DNA of 46,937 nt from positions 1 through 46,937 of the forward strand of contig JAEZUI010000053.1 in the NCBI GenBank assembly GCA_023421115.1. Direction: 5' to 3'. Below, in pieces: positions 40,301-46,937 of the stretch. Origin of the DNA: Bacillota bacterium. GTDB lineage: Bacteria; Bacillota; Clostridia; Acetivibrionales; Acetivibrionaceae. Under the pieces are notes generated by a model. That model had not been told where the DNA came from. It did no database searches and saw only the letters and a list, made by a program, of their open reading frames with translations. Every line of letters begins with the position of its first letter. The stretch's first letter is position 1. The position numbers and the translations under genes are program-made.

Positions 40301-40970
40301 TATTAACCACTTCCCCTCTTAATATATTCAAGCTTGCTTTTTTAACATGTTCTATAGTTAGCTCTTCAGCTTTTTTAGCATCCCTTTGCGATATTGCTTG
40401 ATAAATAGCCTGATGTTCCGACAACGCTGCTTCTGCTCTCCCTTCCATACCCAACGAAAATATTCTTGCTCTTTGTATATAATGATGAAAGTTGCTGAGC
40501 ATGTTCATAAGCGGTTTGCTCTTACTAGCTCTGAATATCGTTTCATGAAACCTTGTGTCTAGTTTTAATATATGCTCTATATCATTCTTAGCAGTATAGA
40601 ATTCTTCCAACTCAAGAAAATGCTTCATATCATTAAGCTCTACTTCTGTAATATTTTCTGCTGCCCAACGTGCTGCTAGCCCTTCAATGGCCAGTCTTAT
40701 CGTATAAATATCGTCAATATCCTTAGCTGATAAACCTGTGACAATAGCTCCTTTATTTGGAATAGTCTGTACAAGACCTTCCAACTCTAGCTGTCTTATA
40801 GCTTCACGAATTGGTGTACGGCTCACTCCAAGCTCTTCTGAAAGCTTAGTTTCAATCAAGCTCTCACCGGTTTTATACTTTCCATTTAATATATCGTTTT
40901 CTAAATGACTAAAAACCCTTCCTCGTAACGAAGAATTACTATCATTATCCACATGCTCAAATTTAGCCAT
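40290..40970 (-). CDS. GntR-family (FadR-type, FCD domain) regulator
   Basis: The N-terminal winged helix (LRGRVFSHLENDILNGKYKT, LSEELGVSRTPIREAIRQLE) and the all-helical FCD ligand domain are complete. The FCD metal/ligand residues appear in LDTRFHETIFRAS and ALSEHQAIYQAI. I start at the ATG at 40970 because GAAGGAGGAG lies 7 bases upstream; the frame opens earlier at 41021. It leads the operon with citrate synthase and aconitase and has a near-perfect 34-bp dyad over its own promoter, so autoregulation and control of citrate synthesis are likely. The effector may be a carboxylic acid such as citrate, as is usual for FCD domains, but this is inferred. Confidence 0.92.
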   Translation of the reverse strand: MAKFEHVDNDSNSSLRGRVFSHLENDILNGKYKTGESLIETKLSEELGVSRTPIREAIRQLELEGLVQTIPNKGAIVTGLSAKDIDDIYTIRLAIEGLAARWAAENITEVELNDMKHFLELEEFYTAKNDIEHILKLDTRFHETIFRASKSKPLMNMLSNFHHYIQRARIFSLGMEGRAEAALSEHQAIYQAISQRDAKKAEELTIEHVKKASLNILRGEVVNNGV

Positions 40971-41070
40971 GTTTGCTCTCCTCCTTCGCAAAGCCAACAA
41001 AAATCTATATGCTTTTAACAATTAATTTAACTATACATTAGAGAAGTATTTTGCAACATAACATCCATGT

Positions 41071-41110
41071 ATTCTTGTATTATTGTATACAATCATACAA
41101 GAATAGTCAA
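41071..41110 (-). promoter_or_regulatory. Promoter and 34-bp operator of the GntR-citrate synthase-aconitase operon
   Basis: The dyad covers 41071-41104 with half sites ATTCTTGTATTATTGTA and TACAATCATACAAGAAT matching at 16 of 17 positions. Leftward, TTGACT (41105-41110), a 17-bp spacer and TACAAT (41082-41087) form a good promoter that the dyad covers from spacer to -10. Core TTGTATACAA-like halves are typical of FadR-type GntR proteins. Confidence 0.82.
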
Positions 41111-41144
41111 GATATTTGAATAATTTTTTACCAAGCACTGTCCT

Positions 41145-41246
41145 TAGGCCATTTCAAAAAATAGCCTATACAATATTTAAGTCACAAATCCCATTAAATC
41201 AGATTTTTTGAAATGGCAATTGCAAAGTTTTTTAGGAATCACCTTA
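41145..41246. repeat. ATTTCAAAAAAT repeat family, copy 6
   Basis: The left end is TAGGCCATTTCAAAAAATAG then CCTATACAATATTTAAGTC. The right part is ATTTTTTGAAATGGCAATTG then CAAAGTTTTTTAGGAATCAC and CTTA. This 102-bp copy is the best full-length example; the ends form an imperfect inverted repeat (TAAGGTGATTCCTAAAAAA against TTAGGCCATTTCAAAAAA). Confidence 0.78.
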
Positions 41247-41289
41247 TATAATTTTCTTTCCCTATATCTAAGTATAACGTTTAAATTTA

Positions 41290-41317
41290 TTGACAAACAA
41301 TATGATTGTGATAATAT
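41290..41317 (+). promoter_or_regulatory. Promoter of the DUF445 gene
   Basis: TTGACA (41290-41295), a 16-bp spacer and TAATAT (41312-41317) lie 29 bp before the start codon. Confidence 0.65.
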
Positions 41318-41345
41318 AGTTAAAAATTAAGAAAGGAATTTTAGA

Positions 41346-42245
41346 ATGCAAATAATAAGAATTTTATCTGGACCAATTATTGGAGCTATTATAGGCCTTT
41401 TTACAAATTATATAGCAGTTAAAATGCTTTTTAGACCTAGAAACGCTGTAAAAATAGGCAAATACACATTACCCTTTACTCCGGGAATTGTTCCAAAAAG
41501 AAAAGCGGACCTTGCAAAAGCAGTCGGTAGAACTGTCGGAAGCTCATTATTTGGTGAGAATGAGGTTAAATCAATTATTGCTTCCGAAGAAATGAAAAAT
41601 ACCTTTGTCAATGGAGTTATGAACATTATAAATGAAAGAGTCTCAGAAGATACAACAACTAAATCTATTCTTTCAGAAATTATTGGTGAGGAATCATACT
41701 TACAAAAAAGAGATAATATAGCTCACAAACTTACCGATAGAATCGTACAAGGACTATTGAATATGGATGTCGGAAAAATTATAACTGACAGGGGTGTGGA
41801 AGTTATTAAGCAAAAATTAAGCAATCCTATGCTCTCCTTTTTAGTTAATGAGAAGACCATAAAATCTATTTCAGCCCCTATTGGGGAACAAATAAATGAA
41901 TACATTAAGTCCGATGGAATAAGCAAAATTGAAAGCTTTCTTTCTAACGAAGTATCAGAGCTTGAAAACAGACAAATCGACAGTCTGTTTAGCAACAAGG
42001 AAGCTGTTATGTTAAAAATGCAAAACAAACTTGGTGATTTATATACCAATTTCGTAAATACTAATGTTGAAAGTTTCGTAAAACGTTTTAAAATTAGCGA
42101 AATTGTTGAAGAAAAGATTTCCAACATGAGCAACGAATCAATTGAATCGCTAGCTCTTTCGGTTATGGAAAACGAACTAGGAATGATTGTAAAACTAGGT
42201 GCTGTAATCGGATTTGTCATGGGAATCTTTAATACCTTTATATAG
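41346..42245 (+). CDS. DUF445 family membrane protein
   Basis: The family (YheB/YtcI-like in Bacillus) has a hydrophobic hairpin at each end. Here the N-terminal helix is ILSGPIIGAIIGLFTNYIAV, with the conserved LFRPRNAVKIGKYTLPFTPG, and the C-terminal helix is MIVKLGAVIGFVMGIFNTFI. The middle is a long amphipathic helical region. Length (299) is typical of the short bacterial form. Function is unknown; members are found in Firmicutes and have been suggested to act at membranes during stress or sporulation, without proof. AAAGGAATTTTAG precedes the ATG. It is monocistronic. Confidence 0.87.
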   Translation: MQIIRILSGPIIGAIIGLFTNYIAVKMLFRPRNAVKIGKYTLPFTPGIVPKRKADLAKAVGRTVGSSLFGENEVKSIIASEEMKNTFVNGVMNIINERVSEDTTTKSILSEIIGEESYLQKRDNIAHKLTDRIVQGLLNMDVGKIITDRGVEVIKQKLSNPMLSFLVNEKTIKSISAPIGEQINEYIKSDGISKIESFLSNEVSELENRQIDSLFSNKEAVMLKMQNKLGDLYTNFVNTNVESFVKRFKISEIVEEKISNMSNESIESLALSVMENELGMIVKLGAVIGFVMGIFNTFI

Positions 42246-42280
42246 GCTTGAATTCCCACTCAAGCTTATATTTTCTTTTT
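42241..42280 (+). terminator. Terminator of the DUF445 gene
   Basis: TATAGGCTTGA pairs with TCAAGCTTATA around ATTCCCAC, followed by TTTTCTTTTTTTT. It sits at the stop codon and can also end the convergent leftward gene. Confidence 0.8.
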
Positions 42281-42300
42281 TTTAATGCAATTTTTCTGCC

Positions 42301-43638
42301 TTAAAAACTTATACTGTATCCAAAATATTCATCATCCAACTTCAAGTACAAAACATTCTCATAAACAGTTATTGACTTAATTCTCTCCAACTCGAGTTCT
42401 TCGGGAATGCTTACAGTTTTCCCACCAAGCACATTGTTCATATCTTCATCATATACCCTTATTCCTGTACTCAATTCAATATTTGTATCTGGAAGAACTC
42501 TTTCTTCCTTATAAGCAGCTGCCAAAACTTCTTTTAACGCTCCTTTATCCATTATATATCCAGGAACGAATGTAACAATCGGAACGGATGTTACATATTC
42601 AGTAGGAAAATCTGTATCTATTTTAGTACTATTACTTCCGTCGAGGTTAACCCTTTTTGTTGAACCATCCTCTGCTGCGTAATAGATGCGATCCTTAAAT
42701 ATTCTGAAATTTCCATATTGCGACCAATTATCCAATTCCAATATTAATTCATGCTTTAGGGTCTTTAGATTAATCCTCTTTATTGCTTCTTTTGGATTAT
42801 CTAACCCTACAAAACCCATTGGATAAATTGAAATATAGTATATGTATCCATCTTTCTCCACGGGCTTGTACATTCTAAAATCTCTGTATTCAATTTTTTC
42901 ACTGCTGCCGATTTTCATTTTGCCAAACAAGCCAAAGTCCGGATTCATCATTCCTTCACCGGAACCTCCTCCACCTAAAGCTATTATATGATAATAAAGC
43001 CATTTATCATCGTTACATATCAACTTTATATCAGATTGCCAACCTTGATAGTTGTAAGACTTGTATACAACCTTTTCATCTTCTCCATTATTTCTTACAC
43101 ACTTCAAAACTATATCCTTTCCGGGTTCCCCACGATAATGAGGCCTTGTCTCAAGTATCTCTCCGCTTTTTACAGGATAGTAATAAATCCAATCGTTTAT
43201 AACTTTGTATAGTTTTCCAAAATCATGTACTAGCTTGCGTTCAGAAGAATCGTCAACCCGATAGAGATCTCCTGACAAAGTGTAAAAATATAAAATACCT
43301 TTATCTTCAAACATAGATACTTTTTCATCGCTACTATAAATTTTATCCTTTTGCTTCAAATTAAATGAGTCCTCAATTACCCCCTTGTTTGCCAAGTCTG
43401 CAATTTCATCAGCGGTTAGTTTAAAACTTCCTTTTGTTCTATCTGCATCTTTATGTGTTGGCATAACCTTTGGTGTATTTGTTGCTTGAACAGTATTATT
43501 ATTTTGATCTATAGTATTTCTGTTATCTTCACTACTTTCGCCTTCCATAGGCCTGTCAATCTGATTTAAAACTATCAGCAATACAATTGATAACACCAAG
43601 ATCACAATTAAACGTTTGTTTACAGGCTGTTTATTCAA
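42301..43638 (-). CDS. Membrane-anchored DUF5050/beta-propeller-like protein
   Basis: It has one N-terminal transmembrane helix (RLIVILVLSIVLLIVLNQI), a Ser/Asn/Thr-rich spacer, then repeated blades with aromatic Y-x-D patterns (GILYFYTLSGDLYRVDDSSE, GYIYYISIYPMGFVGLDNPK, DRIYYAAEDGSTKRVNLDGS). These are typical of the DUF5050 propeller proteins on clostridial cell surfaces. Function is unknown. I prefer the TTG at 43638 as start because GAGGTG lies 6 bases upstream; the GTG at 43647 is part of that ribosome binding site. It is monocistronic with no linked enzyme. Confidence 0.78.
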   Translation of the reverse strand: MNKQPVNKRLIVILVLSIVLLIVLNQIDRPMEGESSEDNRNTIDQNNNTVQATNTPKVMPTHKDADRTKGSFKLTADEIADLANKGVIEDSFNLKQKDKIYSSDEKVSMFEDKGILYFYTLSGDLYRVDDSSERKLVHDFGKLYKVINDWIYYYPVKSGEILETRPHYRGEPGKDIVLKCVRNNGEDEKVVYKSYNYQGWQSDIKLICNDDKWLYYHIIALGGGGSGEGMMNPDFGLFGKMKIGSSEKIEYRDFRMYKPVEKDGYIYYISIYPMGFVGLDNPKEAIKRINLKTLKHELILELDNWSQYGNFRIFKDRIYYAAEDGSTKRVNLDGSNSTKIDTDFPTEYVTSVPIVTFVPGYIMDKGALKEVLAAAYKEERVLPDTNIELSTGIRVYDEDMNNVLGGKTVSIPEELELERIKSITVYENVLYLKLDDEYFGYSISF

Positions 43639-43862
43639 ACCATTCACCTCATTAAAGTCGTCTAACGTTCCTTTATATGTAAATACTTACGGTTTAATAA
43701 TACCATTTTAATATACTAAATGCCATAATAAATGCAATAATATAACAATATTTATTTCCTGAACATCGAATTTCCCTTTGAAACTGCTATAAAATCACCT
43801 TTCTTAGTCCTTTGCAAAAATTTCAATTGCAATTAAATATGTATCTGTGTTAGAATGTTGTG

Positions 43863-43937
43863 GTGTAAATAGTGTCAATCATTTGACACAGTTTTACTCC
43901 CCTAAAGAGAGCTACAAAACACGCTCTCTATTTTTTT
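43863..43937 (+). ncRNA. Candidate small RNA with own promoter and terminator
   Basis: A TTGCAA -35 (43827-43832), an 18-bp spacer and TAGAAT -10 (43851-43856) with an extended TG predict a start near 43863. The transcript would fold into GTGTCAA-TCAT-TTGACAC (43872-43889) and then a clear intrinsic terminator AGAGAGC..GCTCTCT followed by ATTTTTTT (43906-43937). An open frame running across it (43847-44170) has no ribosome binding site and no familiar sequence. Confidence 0.5.
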
Positions 43938-44190
43938 ACCACAAGAACGTTTACATATTTATGTTTTATGTTAATTTAATCCATAAAATAAAAGCACAAC
44001 CTACAATAGTGCAAGTGCCCTCCTTTCCCACAAAGGCCTTCTCAAACCCACTAATTCCAAGCAATATACTACATGGGTTTGAACAGAGAGTTATCTCTTT
44101 TATAACAGAAAAAAGAGCTGTGCACTATTTACTTAGTACGACAGCTACAAATGAAAAGTTTTTCAAATAATCTCATATTATTCAATCTAC
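43938..44190. other. Non-coding stretch with a distant inverted pair
   Basis: AATAGTGCA (44005-44013) and TGCACTATT (44121-44129) are perfect inverted partners 107 bp apart. No recognisable gene. This may be the remnant of a small mobile element. Confidence 0.4.
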
Positions 44191-44955
44191 TTACAGCTTC
44201 ATTCTGTCCTTTCTACTTATCAAGACATTATCCAATGCTACTGCTTCATTAACTACATTATCAATTTCCGAAATCTCCGGATCTAAGTCACTATTCGAAA
44301 TGATCTGATGTTTGAAAGTAACTATTGCACTCTCAATGTAGTCTAGCTTTGAATGCACCATTTCCAATTCGTTCTTTTCTCTTCTAATCCTTTCAAGCAA
44401 GCGCTCATCCAATTCTAAAGCCTTTTCAATATCAACTTTTGCCTTCGGATTTATAAGATTTTCTTTCTTCATCCTGTTGTTATTTATGCGTTCTTCAACT
44501 TTACCGGCATTGAGGCTTTTTATATCTTTGATTCTTACACTGTAATTGTACATCAATTTAAAATAAACCAAAACAAGTTTTAATGCCTGTTCAACTATTT
44601 TTTGCTTTATCGGGTCATCCTTTACATTGCTGTAGTAAATCATTAAGGATTCCTTTTCCCGAAATATATTCGTTACCTTCTCCCTCATTCCTGCTCGAAG
44701 CCTTCCTGATACATATCGATAAAGCTTGTTAGATTCGATATTAAGATTTTGTATACCTTCTATTTGCTGTTGGTTATTATAGTCCTGCAAAAACTTTTCA
44801 TCTCTTAAGGTCTGCATAACAAAATAGATATACCCCGCAAGACCTATCAAAAGGAATGGCAGATAGGTAGTAGCCAGAAAAACAATTCCAACTACAGCAA
44901 GCAGCGCAAGATTCTTTAATCTTGTAGATGCTTTTAATAACATTTCAAAATTCAT
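44191..44955 (-). CDS. XpaC-like membrane coiled-coil protein
   Basis: Two close hydrophobic segments (LKNLALLAVVGIVFLATTYL, LLIGLAGYIYFVMQTL, about 14-48) are followed by 200 residues of charged helix with coiled-coil character (LELDERLLERIRREKNELEM). This architecture resembles XpaC ('5-bromo-4-chloroindolyl phosphate hydrolysis' family), which often pairs with TelA-type proteins. The similarity is by layout only, so the name is tentative. It follows the substrate-binding/OmpA fusion by 78 bp on the same strand with GGAGGT upstream, which suggests a shared operon. Confidence 0.6.
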   Translation of the reverse strand: MNFEMLLKASTRLKNLALLAVVGIVFLATTYLPFLLIGLAGYIYFVMQTLRDEKFLQDYNNQQQIEGIQNLNIESNKLYRYVSGRLRAGMREKVTNIFREKESLMIYYSNVKDDPIKQKIVEQALKLVLVYFKLMYNYSVRIKDIKSLNAGKVEERINNNRMKKENLINPKAKVDIEKALELDERLLERIRREKNELEMVHSKLDYIESAIVTFKHQIISNSDLDPEISEIDNVVNEAVALDNVLISRKDRMKL

Positions 44956-45033
44956 AATTTTATTTATACCTCCAGACTGAAATTTCTCAGCAATGCTGAA
45001 AACACTTCAGTTACTTTATATTTCAGCTATTCC

Positions 45034-46689
45034 TTACCCTATCTCTCTTGTTAGAATAAACTCCGTCCTTCTGTTTTTAGCTTTATCCTCTTCAGTAATC
45101 TCATTTGCAACTATAGGTCTATCCTCTCCCCAACCCCTTGCAATTATCCTATTTTCATCAACACCCTTTTGTACAAGGTATTTTTTAACTTCCGTGGCCC
45201 TATTCTTTGAGAGTTGAAGGTTGTTATCATTGCTTCCTACAGAATCGGTATGTGCATCTATAATAAGATAGTATTCCGGAAATTGACCGAGTATTTCCTT
45301 TACCTCATCAAGCACTACAATTGACTCTGGCTTAACAGCTGCCTTACCTGAATCGTAATAAACAGGAGGAATATCTACTTTAGCAACTCTTTCCGTGTTT
45401 TCTTCTATACTTATTTCATCCTGCTGCTTAAATTCTTTCTTTGCGCCTTCTGTTTGACCTGCATTATCCGGCAGATCAAAATCAATTGAACTCACTAGAA
45501 GCTCATCAACATCCCGGGAACTATTTATTTTATCCAAATACACCTTACTTGAGACCTCTTTAGACAAATTAAAATCTATATCCATATCTCCGTACTTTTT
45601 CCAAGTCTCAACTGTATCTTTAATTATTCCATCTAAGTTATTTTCTTTTCCAGCCACTCCAAAAAAACTAAAATTATCATTGAGGGACATAAGTTTAATA
45701 TCACTAAATGATTCCTCAACGTCCTGTGTAATTACTTTTGTTTCACTGTATTCACCCTCTTGAGTCATCAACTCTGCAAGCTTTTCATATGCTTTATCCG
45801 GCCTTTCTATTATATATCTTGAAGCAGCATACCACGTTTTCAAAAAAGCCTCTACCTTTTCGGGGTTACTTTTTGCATAATTTTTGTTTACCACTAACAT
45901 GGTTGGTACCAAATAAGGCACTTCCTTAGTAGTAATCAAAACTTTAACCGAACCGGGCTTAGAAGAATTTATTTCATTTACTGCTATGTTCATATCCGGA
46001 CTCCATGAAACGATCAATTCAGCATTCCCCGATCTTAAGTCATCGATTACCTTTTGCATGTCATCCCTCTCTATAGGCTCTATATCCTGATACCTTAAAC
46101 CAACAAGCCTTAGAAACTTGCTCAAAATAAACTTTCCTGTACCGTCTCCCACAAAAGATACTTTTCTATCCTCCATATCATTCAAATCTTTCACTTCAGA
46201 TTTTCCGACAATACCATCGGCACCTCGTGAAAAATCAGTAATACCAACTATTACTCCCGCATCAGGATATTCCTTTTGAAATTTTATGAATGCCGGAAGC
46301 GACATTTCTGTTGCCTGTATTTCTCCACGGCTTAACGCTTCTATCCTGTCATTATCATTAGGTATATAGTTTATGTCCATACTTAGCGAATAATCCCTGT
46401 TGTATTCTCTGCTCAAACCTAATAATATTGGAGTTCCACCTATCCAACTGTCCAATCCCATGATAAAGCTATTACCTGAAGAGTCCGGACTCTTTCCTTT
46501 GCCTTTGGGATCGTCTTCAGGGTCATAATCTTTCTTTTGAGCATTAGGGTCATTTTTACCGCTATTTGAAAACAACCCAAAAAATCCTCCTCCGGGAACA
46601 TTTCCTTTATAGCTAATAGCAGCAATTCCAGCCGCAATTATAAGTACAAATATAATAATATTGCCCCACTTTATTCTTTTACCTTCCAT
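45034..46689 (-). CDS. Substrate-binding protein fused to a C-terminal OmpA domain
   Basis: An N-terminal membrane anchor (WGNIIIFVLIIAAGIAAISY) is followed by a Gly/Asp/Lys linker. A type-2 periplasmic-binding (NMT1/SsuA-like) domain covers about 75-385: FIMGLDSWIGGTPILLGLSR, SFVGDGTGKFILSKFLRLVG, VPYLVPTMLVVNKNYA. An acidic linker and an OmpA/MotB peptidoglycan-binding domain (about 440-551) follow, with YYDSGKAAVKPESIVVLDEV, IDAHTDSVGSNDNNLQLSKN and GRGWGEDRP-type ending (ARGWGEDRPIVANE). The domain order suggests a ligand sensor tethered to the cell wall. No ABC permease or ATPase is nearby. GGAGGAG precedes the ATG. The ligand is unknown. Confidence 0.88.
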   Translation of the reverse strand: MEGKRIKWGNIIIFVLIIAAGIAAISYKGNVPGGGFFGLFSNSGKNDPNAQKKDYDPEDDPKGKGKSPDSSGNSFIMGLDSWIGGTPILLGLSREYNRDYSLSMDINYIPNDNDRIEALSRGEIQATEMSLPAFIKFQKEYPDAGVIVGITDFSRGADGIVGKSEVKDLNDMEDRKVSFVGDGTGKFILSKFLRLVGLRYQDIEPIERDDMQKVIDDLRSGNAELIVSWSPDMNIAVNEINSSKPGSVKVLITTKEVPYLVPTMLVVNKNYAKSNPEKVEAFLKTWYAASRYIIERPDKAYEKLAELMTQEGEYSETKVITQDVEESFSDIKLMSLNDNFSFFGVAGKENNLDGIIKDTVETWKKYGDMDIDFNLSKEVSSKVYLDKINSSRDVDELLVSSIDFDLPDNAGQTEGAKKEFKQQDEISIEENTERVAKVDIPPVYYDSGKAAVKPESIVVLDEVKEILGQFPEYYLIIDAHTDSVGSNDNNLQLSKNRATEVKKYLVQKGVDENRIIARGWGEDRPIVANEITEEDKAKNRRTEFILTREIG

Positions 46690-46763
46690 CTGACTCCTCC
46701 TAAATACAAAAATAGTCTTATAAAAGAATTATACCTATTATGCTCTAATTCTTCAAGTTACCG

Positions 46764-46937
46764 TCAAATTCGACTGCCTGCACCCACTTTATTAGTCGGA
46801 CCGGAACTTAAGCTGCTATTTTCTAGCCCCTTTAATCCAAAAATAAACCTAGTTACATTAGTCCTTCTTACAACAAAGTCATATACAAACACCGTCAGTA
46901 TAAATGTAATTATGAAAGTCGCAATAAACTTCAATGC
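46764..46937 (-). CDS. Acyltransferase-3-like membrane protein, C-terminal part (runs off window)
   Basis: Fifty-seven codons from the window edge to a TGA at 46764 read ALKFIATFIITFILTVFVYD then FVVRRTNVTRFIFGLKG. This matches the last transmembrane helix and basic exit of acyltransferase family 3 (OatA/YkrP-like) proteins. The rest lies beyond the window. It is upstream of the OmpA-fusion gene on the same strand with a gap of 74 bp. Confidence 0.6.
   Translation of the reverse strand, partial: ALKFIATFIITFILTVFVYDFVVRRTNVTRFIFGLKGLENSSLSSGPTNKVGAGSRI

Noticed and set aside
43847..44170. 107-codon rightward open frame
   Set aside because: It starts inside the small-RNA promoter, has no ribosome binding site, runs through a terminator and resembles no protein I know.

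Overview
The window reads as chromosomal DNA of a low-GC, spore-forming Clostridia bacterium, most like the Acetivibrio / Ruminiclostridium (Clostridium thermocellum) group. The evidence is the AT-rich composition, strong AGGAGG-type ribosome binding sites, a sporulation gene (yunB), the Clostridia-specific GGGtGRT protein beside a NifU-like scaffold, a single-chain aconitase, and secreted proteins with Pro/Thr linkers. The genus is inference. I found no rRNA, tRNA or CRISPR array.

Layout. 1-1.9 kb is a mobile-element scar: a large serine recombinase without its catalytic domain, a fragment of an rlmD 3' end, and three 31-bp spaced repeats. 1.9-6.5 kb holds a blaR1-blaI-like sensor/repressor pair with a clear operator, then an intact rlmD. 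6.8-9.3 kb holds a CbiA-like amidotransferase with a degenerate glutaminase site and a methyltransferase. 9.3-10.1 kb is a broken response regulator joined to an unknown gene remnant. 10.2-14.6 kb holds an SPFH/zinc-ribbon protein, an M23 peptidase plus bactofilin pair, yunB and an XRE regulator. 15-17.4 kb is a class A penicillin-binding protein behind an exactly duplicated promoter. 17.5-24.1 kb is a leftward run proB, two TolC-like proteins, then a MacAB-type exporter (ATPase, adaptor, permease). 24.4-28.8 kb carries surface proteins (TadG-like, polysaccharide deacetylase, CAP domain). 29.2-31 kb is the GGGtGRT/NifU-like operon with a structured leader. 31.4-35 kb is a three-gene homocysteine-synthesis cassette (HcyBio, NIL-ferredoxin, UPF0280) and a GYF-like membrane protein. 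35-36.7 kb holds two unknowns and a stand-alone CBM25-like protein. 36.8-41 kb is a GntR-citrate synthase-aconitase operon under a near-perfect 34-bp operator. 41.3-46.9 kb holds a DUF445 protein, a DUF5050-like protein, a candidate small RNA, an XpaC-like coiled-coil protein, a substrate-binding/OmpA fusion and the end of an acyltransferase.

The most unusual content is non-coding. A 205-bp three-way-junction inverted repeat lies at 25512-25716. A family of AAGG(C)CATTTCAAAAAAT-ended repeats, about 54-161 bp long, occurs at least six times. A second hairpin family (CCTCTTTC / GAAAGAGG) occurs three or four times. The best protein-level leads are the glutaminase-dead CbiA homologue, the GGGtGRT system, the proB-TolC-MacAB operon in a presumed single-membrane host, and the solute-binding/OmpA fusion.
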